Shown: piece by piece, positions 31,026 through 40,400 of the stretch
Position numbering within the stretch: the first letter of the stretch is position 1
How the letters are laid out: the number at the start of each line of letters is the position of its first letter
Origin: Spongospora subterranea
Lineage: Eukaryota; Endomyxa; Phytomyxea; Plasmodiophorida; Plasmodiophoridae
Assembly: GCA_900404475.1 (NCBI GenBank)
Contig: OUQQ01000158.1
Span: 1 to 42,267, forward strand
Direction of reading: 5' to 3'
DNA length: 42,267 nt
The notes under the pieces: generated by a model
Databases searched by the model: none
What the model saw: the letters and a program-made list of their open reading frames with translations, nothing else
Told to the model about the DNA's origin: nothing
Made by a program: the position numbers and the translations under genes

Positions 31026-33054
31026 ATGGACGACGATACGTTCTTCTTTGAAGGTAAAGTAATCAGCGGTCAAATTGACAACGAGCTTGTTATATTGAAA
31101 GAATGCAATAGAGGTGGAAATAGGAGAAGACCTCGATGAAGGAATGAACAATTATGAAGAAGTGCCCGAGGATTTATCTGGCGATAGTGACGATAGCGAT
31201 CAAGAACTGAGAAAGGCCATTGATTCCATGAAAAATGGGGTTTCAGCACAATCACCATCAACTCAATCAGAACCGCCCACGATCACCGCCCCAGTTGTTG
31301 ACGATTTCTTCCGCAACTTCCTTCTGCACAATCAATTCCACGCGACATTAACCACCTTTCAGGACGAGTATTATGAGCGACAGCAGAAGAATCCAGGAAA
31401 AACAATCGATATTGGGCTCATTCCTGACGTGTACCGGGAGAATCAGTATCTAGGAAAACAATTGGATCAAAGCCGGCAAGATCTAGAGAAGGCCAAACAG
31501 CAAGCGCATCTGGCCAGATCAACTTGGGATAAACTCAAGAAGGAGCGCGATTTCCATCGACTTCACCATCGCCGTGTCGTTCAGGAAAAGAACAAACTGG
31601 CGAATGATATGAAACGATTAAGAAAGGTAAAACACAAACCTTTTGATCCGATTTGTTCTCGTCTCATGCGGACCTTTCAATCTAAAGCTGCTGTGTTTAG
31701 CATTATTCATCATTCGAGCCAACGATAAAACTGCTTAAAGACAAGTATGAAAACATTATGAAAGAGAAAATGATGATGAAGATTGAACGGGATCGTTTAC
31801 TCGCCCAAATTGAGGTGTTGAATATGTCAAATTAATTTAGATTTTTTTCATCTTTGATGTTGTAGACGCTGAAAATTCAGGTGAACTCACTGGAAAAAGG
31901 GGACGTTGAACGGGAAGATGGCGATCCGATCGAGAAAGACAAAGGGAATATCGGTTTGAGTGTGAATAACGACACACCGTATCCGCCCGATCGGTTCAAT
32001 GTCCAGCAATTGGCCACAACCGAATCCACCGATCCACCCAATGTCCATAAGTTCACATTGCAGAAAACATTCTCTGGGCACACGATGGCGATATCGTGTG
32101 TCGCCAATCATCCTCATAAACCTATTGTCGCCACCGTATCCGATGATCGATCATGGAAACTGTGGTCGATCCCAAACGGGGATTTGATAATGAGCGGCGA
32201 AGGTCACAGGTATTCAACCTGAACCAACGACGATTTACTCAATTTTTGAACACGATCATCTTGTTATACAGGGATTGGATCGCATCGTGTTCATTCCATC
32301 CTGTTGGTGGATTATTGGCCACCGCCTCTGGCGATGGAACCGTAAAAATATGGGACTTGATCAATCCCGCTTGTCGGTCAACGTTCTCAGATCATTCACA
32401 AGCCGTTTGGGGATGCGCTTTCCATTCAACAGGTTTGGTTCACCGCATTTTCATCGCCATCATACTCCGCTCTGATCCTCGATTGCAGGGGATTTCCTAA
32501 TATCGTGCTCTATCGATCATTCATCCAAGCTATGGGATATTCACAGCGAAAGATGTCGCCATACATTCCGAGGACATGTTGATTCTGTTAACTCGATCGC
32601 ATTTCAGTCGTGGTCGAACAGTTTCGCCACCGGTAGTGGTGACAAAACCGTGTCGCTATGGGACATTCGATCGGGGTTATGTGTTCAGACCTTCTTCGGT
32701 CATGGCAACGCTGTTAATCACGTAGCGTTCAATCTCAGCGGTGAACTAATCGTATCGAGCGACGCTGATGGGATCGTCAAGGTCTGGGATATCAGAGCCG
32801 TTAGGGAGAAAATTCAGATCTCGTGCTCGAATCACGGAACCAGTGTCAATCAGTCGATATTCGATCGGACCGGAACCGTTATCGTTTCGGCCAACGACGA
32901 TCACAGCGTTCGTATCGCGAGTATCGTCGACGGGAGTGAATTAGGTGTTCTGGCTGGACACGACGGTAGTGTTCAATCGATCGCCTTCGATTCAACAGGG
33001 TCAACACTCATATCTGGCGCATCCGATAATACATTCCGACTATGGTCTTTATAA
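31026..33054 (+). CDS. SPAG16: SPAG16/PF20, axonemal central-pair WD40 protein
   Basis: PF20/SPAG16 stabilises the central pair of motile 9+2 flagella. Six exons (31026-31053, 31112-31626, 31701-31814, 31866-32209, 32272-32432, 32489-33054) encode 575 residues (human 631). An acidic N-terminus is followed by DDFFRNFLLHNQFHATLTTF, then the family box KKERDFHRLHHRRVVQEKNK, HYSSFEPTIKLL and a coiled coil. Seven C-terminal WD40 repeats follow, with GHRDWIASCSFHP, GDGTVKIWD, SSKLWD, DKTVSLWD, DGIVKVWD and a final DNTFRLWSL. Introns are 51-74 nt. This is strong evidence for a swimming life stage. Confidence 0.95.
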
Positions 33055-33174
33055 ACCGATTCCCCTTCATTACGGGGCGACACCTACAAAAAACCACCAA
33101 TTTTCTCTATAATATACGGAAACGCGACGGGGCGTTCTTCCGTCGAACCCACGAATCATGGCTCATTATCGATC

Positions 33175-33954
33175 ATGGGATCGTCTACGGATATTGACGG
33201 GGATAATAAGGAAGGCGATGGGGCGATCAGATGGGGATGGATCGGGGTCGGGTCGGTCGGGATCCTATTCGGCGGTGTCGCAATGTTAACAGCTGGGGCC
33301 GTATCGATGTTCACCCGATCCAAGGCGTCCCGTCATCCCGATGGCGCTAGTGTCGCTTGCCGCGCTCTCGCCTATAGCACTGTCTGTTCGATAATCCATT
33401 TTTTGGGAATTGTTGATCGATATTTCAAATTCTATATTGATATTTTGGGTTTTATTCCTTCTCCAAAGTGTGTTTTTGCACAGTGGGTCGCTCTAAAACA
33501 TTTTTGAGCTGAGATTAGGTGATCGTGGGTTTATCGGGCGCCGCTACCCTTGGATTTATCTGTCGATCGTTAGACATCAGTTCGGTAAGGGAATGTATAT
33601 CATTCCGACCCAGGAACTGCATCACATCCCTGTGTTGCGATCCTGGCCTCAAATCACTCCATTGACCAGCATGGTTCACCCCAGGCCCGCGAATTTCGCG
33701 ATCGGATCGAGGTGGCGTTCCCGAAGAGCGTATTGCTGAAAAGGGCGATGGATGAGCAAATGGGCGGTCATATATCGGCGGTTCGTATCTGGTGTCCATC
33801 GTTCGCCGCATCTGTTCAGAAGTCGTTCGACGGCAGTCTGGTCGGAAAGTGGCTGAAATCTAGGAATAAGAAGGATATACGGCCAGATCATCCCGATCTC
33901 GTCAAGCTGTTACGAGATCTAGACGAGGGAAATGTTGACGAAATCAACCTCTGA
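33175..33954 (+). CDS. TMEM242-like membrane protein (probably mitochondrial)
   Basis: TMEM242 is a small two-helix mitochondrial inner-membrane protein linked to ATP synthase and complex I assembly. Exons 33175-33381, 33519-33584 and 33670-33954 give 185 residues (human 141). Helix 1 is WGWIGVGSVGILFGGVAMLT, followed by a basic loop (FTRSKASRHPDG) and CRALAYST, like the ALRALG..S of TMEM242. Helix 2 is VIVGLSGAATLGFICRSLDI. Then comes EFRDRIEVAFPKS, matching the DFRSKMQ..FP of the family. The C-terminus is longer than usual; a 39-nt in-frame segment (33781-33819, GTTCGT..TCAG) might be a further intron. The 3' half is duplicated at 27259-27675. Confidence 0.5.
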
Positions 33955-34062
33955 TCACGAGGTTCCGGTTCTTCGGTTCACAAAATGATATTTATTCCCT
34001 AAAACATATCAGAAATGGCAGGGGCTTTTCGCGCATCAACGTCGCCCATCGCATTTAACTGG

Positions 34063-34830
34063 TTAATCTTCGTCGTTAGAATTGGAATCTTCGTCGGTTC
34101 CGTCCAGATCTCTCCTGCTGCTCTTAACCGCTCCAGTCAACTGGTGCCCATATTTGTATTTTGCGATCAACCGCGTTTTCTTCGCCAGTTTCGCCTCGGT
34201 CTTGACCAGTTTTTCCTGGCACTGTTTGTGAAGGGCTCGTTCGTTTTCCAGCTCCGTTTCGAAATCTTGCGCAATTGTGGTCAGAAACAGTTTACGAGAT
34301 GAATTCGGTTTAGAAATTACCAGAAACCGTTATCGGCTTGGGAGTTTTGCCCGATTTTTTTGATGACGAACACTTCTTTGAAGGTGGCGATCGTGACCTG
34401 GTTGTCCTCGTTGACGATGATCGGTCCTGTATCGGATGCTTCCCCAACGGCCGTTTTGACGACTTGGCCGGGCTGGATCGGTTGCGGTCGTTCCACAGCT
34501 TGAGGAGCAGCGGGCAATTAAGGTCGTCCGACGACAGCCATTCATTATCCTTGTCTGGACTATGTCGTGGAACAAATTCATTGAGATATATCGAGAATCT
34601 AAAAAAAGGCGATAAAACCCACTATCCAAGCCATTTTATCTGCAAATCACCAATATAAACAATGTGCCGAATTGGACAATGTTCACTCTAATCACCTTAT
34701 ATTGTTTCTTTCCTCTGGAATTGGTTCGTTCCGCGACGATCCGTTCCACCTGAGGTCATTGAGCGTCAATGGCGAACGGCGAGGCCAGACAACCAGCAAC
34801 AACCTCAAATTCATGATCTGATCCCGACAT
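34063..34830 (-). CDS. Chromodomain protein with coiled coil and acidic tail
   Basis: Probably reads methylated histone tails. Exons 34804-34830, 34696-34749, 34623-34639, 34321-34559 and 34063-34265 sum in frame to 179 residues. The chromodomain is near the N-terminus: EFEVERIVAERTNSRGKKQY, IKWLGYPDKDNEWLSSDDL, then CPLLLKLWNDR. Cage positions appear as Phe (EFEV), Trp (KWLG) and Tyr (LGY). A basic Ser/Lys/Arg linker follows, then a helical, probably coiled-coil stretch (FETELENERALHKQCQEKLV) and an acidic end (DLDGTDEDSNSNDED). No chromoshadow domain is visible. Exon 3 is a 17-nt microexon encoding the cage region. The nearest relatives could be HP1/CBX-like or CHP-like proteins. Confidence 0.82.
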
Positions 34831-35359
34831 GGATAATTGGGGGGAGGATCCGTCCGCCAACGTTCTCCTATTTCCCTTCCGGTTCCTGTCCAAAAATCTT
34901 ACCCGGTGTTGACCTATCTGATCCCTTTTTTCGATAGCCTGCCAGCCAAGCAACGAAATGGGACGGGTCACTCACCTGTTTTCCCACGCTTTCTGATTTG
35001 GCGCCAAAATATGACCAGCAGAATTTGCCGCAGGACAGTTTAGGGGGCAGTTATTGGTTGGGCTATTTGTTGCGCTGAGTCATTGCATTTTGAGAATTTG
35101 GGTGTTGCGCTGAAATCAAAGTAATCGCAATAAAAAATTGTGAGAATTTGGGCCATGGAATCAATGGGTCCGTTTCTTGATGGAAATGTGGAACATCGAT
35201 TTGCGAACGATTCGCGGGAGTTTAGGGTTTCGTAGTGTGTGAGGATTGAAATAAGCAATTCTAGGGTTTGTGAAAAAATATCGGTCAGGTCGTTTTCTCA
35301 TCAGGAAGGTTTATAGAAATATAATTAGAGGGGATTAGCGGCCATCTGCAATTGAATTT
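34831..35359. other. Intergenic, chromodomain gene to MPC2
   Basis: It contains the chromodomain promoter and the MPC2 3' flank. A + strand frame from 34829 (MDNWGEDPSANVLLFPFRF) overlaps the chromodomain start codon and is probably chance. GAGAATTTGGG occurs twice (about 35092 and 35142). Confidence 0.35.
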
Positions 35360-35908
35360 TCAGTTGGACCCGGGCTGAAAATATGAATTATGAACTACGC
35401 GCCCGAGCTGGTATAATCCAGAAGCGGCCACGAAAATGTTCACCTAAACAATTCCCCAGAGCATAAAAACGTCAGGGACTCGAAAACGATAGGGAAAAAC
35501 CACCCCACTAACACTGAGCAAATTGTAATTCTTTGGTGTAATCTGGGTGGCATATCGAGACCATATAATACCAGTACTGGCCAATGCTAAATTGACAAAA
35601 CACCCGTTTCAATTTCAGCCCGATTGATTAGAACGTTTGCATCTGATATACCGATATTCTGGGGAATAGACACGTCTTGAACTGGCTTCGCTAAATCAGC
35701 AAAACCCGCCACCACGAGCCCCCACTATACCAGGATTCACAAATCGGTTGAAAACGATAAATTTGCTCGAAAGAGTGAATACTTTCCACGCTGGAGCCCA
35801 AAAGTGAATAGTGAATGGCCCGGCAGGGTGGGTACAGAAATCACGGACGGATTGGGGGAGAAAGGCAATGGCTGCCGTCTTGGCCTGTAGCTTAGCGACT
35901 AGACCCAT
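35360..35908 (-). CDS. MPC2: Mitochondrial pyruvate carrier subunit 2
   Basis: MPC2 pairs with MPC1 to import pyruvate into the mitochondrial matrix. Exons 35783-35908, 35652-35724, 35513-35586 and 35360-35443 encode 118 residues in frame. Family motifs are in order: HPAGPFTIHFWAPAWK, WGLVVAGFADLAKPV, QNIALASTGIIWSRYATQI, TPKNYNLLSVNIFVAASGLY. Three helices are visible. Introns are 58, 65 and 69 nt. MPC1 is not in the window. The start at 35908 gives the usual short amphipathic N-terminal helix. Confidence 0.95.
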
Positions 35909-36159
35909 TGGAAATGTGGGCTGAGGTGACGCGCGGAGAGATCCAGGTCAATCAATTCCGACGGGTTGGCCAAGTCGCTGGCCAAGTTTACCCTACGGAG
36001 TTATCACTGTTACAATGCGCGATATTATTGCATACGGACTTATTATCATGTGCGATGGGCGATGGCTTATCACCGTTATCAACCCAGACCAACTCATGTC
36101 GAACCGCAATCAGTTTTCTACAATCAGTAATTATCCGTTTTATTGATCTGTTTAATTGC

Positions 36160-37092
36160 TTATAGAACAGCGGCGTAGGCGATGAAGAATGCGACGGCGT
36201 AGGCCATAATTCCTGGGATCATTGACAACGCATCGGATGTTGACTGTGCAGGAGTGATGATCGGGGCGGCCGTAGTTGCTGCCGGGGCTGGAGTGGCGGC
36301 GCCGCCGCCGTTCGGGTTCGTGTTGATCACTCCGTTGTTGTTCCCGCCAGCACCAGCAGGGGCGTTGGTTCCGGCGTGATATCCGATGAATGTGGTCGCC
36401 TTGACGTCGGCAATCTGGCAACGCCCGTCATTGAGACTGCAGGTCGACCCGTTCAGAACCGATTGCGAACAGAACGCATCAGGATTGGGCTTGTTCGAGC
36501 AGACATCGGCAGGGTCAACCGATCCATCTAGGGATCTTGAGCAGATATAGACACCGGCGTCTTGTTGAGCTTGATATGATGCAGTTGGCCTAAATAATCG
36601 TGTCACACCCAGAAACCAACAAGCTATTGTCAGCTTTAGCCTATTACCCGCAGAATCCGAATTTCGTGCAGAAGTTGATCCGGCCGAGTCCATCGTCATT
36701 CCATGGGCAGCTGCAATAAACAAACGTTCAGTGAGATTATTCCCAATGGGNTCCATCTAGGGATCTTGAGCAGATATAGACACCGGCGTCTTGTTGAGCT
36801 TGATATGATGCAGTTGGCCTAAATAATCGTGTCACACCCAGAAACCAACAAGCTATTGTCAGCTTTAGCCCATTACCCGCAGAATCCGAATTTCGTGCAG
36901 AAGTTGATCCGGCCGAGTCCATCGTCATTCCATGGGCAGCTGCAATAAACAAACGTTCAGTGAGATTATTTCCAATGGGGCTTCCGCCGCTCACGCTAGG
37001 TTTCCATTGCAGGGACCGCATCTGGCTATGGGCTGGGCGTTAGCCAGCGCAATAAGGGCAACTGCAACGATGACGGATGCAGTGGAGGCCAT
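36160..37092 (-). CDS. CBM18-like chitin-binding, probably GPI-anchored surface protein
   Basis: Signal peptide MASTASVIVAVALIALANAQ, then a Cys-rich module: RCGPCNGNLACPWNDDG, FCTKFGFCG, and more cysteines (YICSRS, DVCSN, FCSQS, TCSLNDGRC). The CG..C..CP..FGFCG arrangement resembles the hevein/CBM18 chitin-binding fold. A Gly/Asn/Ala/Pro/Thr-rich stalk and a hydrophobic end (MIPGIMAYAVAFFIAYAAVL) with no charged tail suggest GPI anchoring. As given, the gene is interrupted by an N and a 228-bp duplication. If the sequence between is counted once, exons 37092-36995, 36939-36877 and 36589-36160 give 196 residues exactly in frame. Confidence 0.75.
36523..36979. repeat. 228-bp duplication flanking an N (probable assembly artefact)
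   Basis: 36523-36750 and 36752-36979 are the same sequence with two single-base differences, separated only by N at 36751. The duplicated piece covers exon 2, intron 2 and part of exon 3 of the CBM18-like gene. This is what two overlapping contig ends joined without collapsing would look like; the two differences could be allelic. Confidence 0.85.
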
Positions 37093-37445
37093 GGGCAATG
37101 ATGAAGTCGCTATCGATGTGGACGAAGATGGCTGGATTTGGGAATGAGGTCAAGCGAATGAGTCGACCAGACACGAACAGGATTGGGGTGCGTGCCATAT
37201 CCAATTAAAGAGTCACAGACTATCGAAAACGCAAACGAACGGGGCACGCGACAAATGACTCGCGCCGTTGTTTAAGGTTGACCAGAAACCGTCGTTAAAA
37301 AAAAACTCATCCAAGGAACCTCATGATTCATCAGGATATTGCTATGCATTCGGCGCTTATTGCAATATCAACTCGCTATTCATCGTAGTAAAATAAATGC
37401 CTATATTACAATCCATCAAGCTTCCATCAAATCGCATATGATTAA
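37093..37445. other. Intergenic, CBM18-like gene to Blm10
   Basis: It contains the CBM18-like promoter and the Blm10 3' flank. I see no gene here. Confidence 0.4.
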
Positions 37446-40400
37446 TTATGCAAAGTATGATGGGGCGACGGTGGCTTCCTTTACCGCCGTTAATTCGTCC
37501 TCGCTAAACTTCTCTTGATCGATATGCCACGTGTCCTGGTGCGTCCGCATGAACTCGGTGAAAACCTTTTGCAGCGATGGTCCTAGATGAAACCATCAGT
37601 CTGGTTCGAGTCATAGAACATAATTGTGCTTACCAATAGGAGCGGGGTCATACACCAAAGGAGCACAAAATGCCAGGGTCATAGGCATCCATTCCGGAAT
37701 TCGATAAGGTTCACTTCGAATTAAAGCAGACAGGGCCAACAAAGCAGCATGGCGGCTCAAAAGTCCCTCCGAGTTTTGGGCATCTGCCTTTGCTTTTTTC
37801 ATAAACCTGGATTGGATTTCAATGCCCAATTTTCATCAACCAACTGGATGCCCATTTACTTGCGAATAAACTTGTCCACGGATATCAGGCCGCCAACGCA
37901 AGAAAACAGGGCAGTTAGATTTTTCGCAGCAGCATCGCGACATTCAGCGCGACTATCAGAACACAACGCCTCATACATCTCTAGAAGGCCATTGACACGG
38001 GCTTTATCCAATTTGAACGCGTGACGAATCGTTAGCGTCGACAGAAGTTTGAGAGCGTATACGCGAACATGCCATGATAGTATGGTGTTGGACAATAACG
38101 ACCGGCACGCTTGAATGAGATGGTCCAACATTGTAATCTAATGACGACATTACTGAGAACAGGATTGCGAAAATTTGATGGTTTACCTCAAAGTCCGACC
38201 ATGAGACCAGGGACATGCAGTGCTTTGCGAGCGCAGCTGTTTCTGCATTGGGATGAGAGCACCCACATATAATGATTGGAGTTAAGGCAACGACGACATC
38301 TGCGGCATAGCACATTTCGCCGTTGGAGCAGCAAAAAATAGCCAAGAACAACCCCTGACAAAAACAGACAATGGAACAACACGCCAATATACGACAGCGT
38401 TAATACTGTTTCGAGAGCGTTGACTGTGTCATTGGAAGAATTCCAGTTATGGAGCATAGATGGCGAAAGAACATCTAAGATCTGCCTGATGATCGTTGAA
38501 ATGGCAGCAGGTCGTTCATAATTGCAGCCAGGACGGAATGAGTTTCGTAAAACAAAGCAGATGATGCGAGAAACTTCCTGGCGCACCTAGAGTTTAAACA
38601 TCAGCAAAATTCTGACATATTCTCTTGAATGGCAAAAAATACTTGGGTATAAGGGTTTGCGACAAGAGAAGAGTTCGCGGCTATTCTTGAGGCCACAGCG
38701 TCTGAATACAGAAACATTTAGTACCTTCAAATTCAACGCATCGACCGACCGTTAAATGTTGGTGCTCGCCAGGCAGACTCTATCAATATAGCTTGGAGAA
38801 TCTGTAGCCGTTTGATTAGCTGAAAAGGGGCCATGTCAACTGTAAACTCCAATGCGACTGGAAGTGCTTGCTCGATCAGCTCTCGGGTAAGCCATGATAT
38901 GCATCGCGGGTCAACATCTGTACACGCATACCGAACTGCAGTACTCCTAAATGCGACATAAATACAAAGTGCAAATCATGTAGAGATTCATCCAATTACC
39001 AGTCTTTTACTGAATCCGATGGACATTTATCGATACCATTATTAAAAAACGTAATTAAGTTCTCAGAGTGCGTCTTTTTCAAAGAATCACTCCAGTACTT
39101 TGACGAACTTGCGACCCCAGCGAAAATCTATTGAACAGCCGTTAATCTTATCAAATGAACAATTTGCGAATTGAACCTCTGCAGAAGAAACCTGCGCGTC
39201 CCGGAAGTTGTGCAAGGACGGATTACGGTTCGACAATTCGATTCCAGAGGCAATGAACGCTCCAATTGCTTCCGGTATATGCAAACAAATACCTTGAAAC
39301 ACACCTCAGGTTGGGTAGACTTCAACCGACATGCCGTGATCTACCTGACACCAATACAGTGTGCTCCAAGACAAGAGCGTCGTGCACAGATGAAAGGGAA
39401 GTTGAAGGCCAAAACAAGCGATTTGAAATAAAATTATCAACACTGGAGGATACAATGCTGGATGCACCACCTTCTATTAGCCTGAGTCAGATTTAATTGA
39501 GTGATACCTTATTCAGCAAACCTTTAAACGAAGAATCAGATGAAGCACCCGCAAGCTTTGGATGATCCTGCTCGATCGACGCCACTATCTGCTTAACACC
39601 CGAAGAAAGAATATTTTCTCGAACTTTCTCCAACAGGTCGATTTTATCCGTTACCAGATGATTGGAATTGACAGTAGAAACGAACGCAGTGCATTCTGCA
39701 CCCAACAGCCACCCTGAATCATTGGTATGATAAAAGGTATCTGAACCGGTGAAACTGCATAGTTGTTGTTGGGTAGGTGGAGACGTTTTAACTGATTGAT
39801 ATGCAACATTTTGGATTGAACTTCGCGCATAGAGCAAGACTATTAGCGTCATTCCGGAAACCGCAAGTCGCCGAGATTGTGCAATGTTTGACTGTGACGT
39901 GCGCCAAAAGTAGTTGACTAACCCAGACGATGGCTGAATGTCGTTTCGGACAAGATGATGCAAAAACCGGGTAGCAATTAACGTTGACCGCCAATGAACC
40001 GCACCTTCATCTTTACGTTCTACGATATCTAAAAGCGCTTGCACCAAAGAACTGTATGCCTACACACGGTTATCCAGTATACATCAAAGGGGGTGTTAAC
40101 TCAGCAAACCTTGATGTCGGTTGAATTACAAACAGGAAGGAGATGAAGACGATCTGCATATACTGAAAATAGTTCTATGACAACATAGGTGATGAACAGA
40201 GTCACTGACGAGGAACATATCGTACAGACCTATTAGAGAAGCCTGGGCAATATCTCCATTATGGTGGCTGCAATCGCAAAGTGCGATGATTACTGACGAC
40301 AGCATTTCCCATGAACACGAGACCCACTTCGGGCAATTATTAGTGAAAAACAAACAATAATGTGACACGTACTGATGAAAACCGTCGACCGCGCAGACAC

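Noticed and set aside
31815..31865. Stop codon (TAA near 31834) apparently truncating SPAG16
   Set aside because: It lies in a 51-nt intron; the spliced protein matches the family through LAQIE-TLKIQ.
33676..33891. - strand ORFs over the TMEM242-like last exon, also present at 27335-27550
   Set aside because: The + strand frame joins cleanly to two membrane exons. The - strand frames are shared only because the DNA is duplicated.
34338..34658. 106-codon + strand ORF rich in Asp/Leu/Ser
   Set aside because: It is the antisense of the chromodomain gene's Ser/Arg linker. The - strand model is in frame over five exons.
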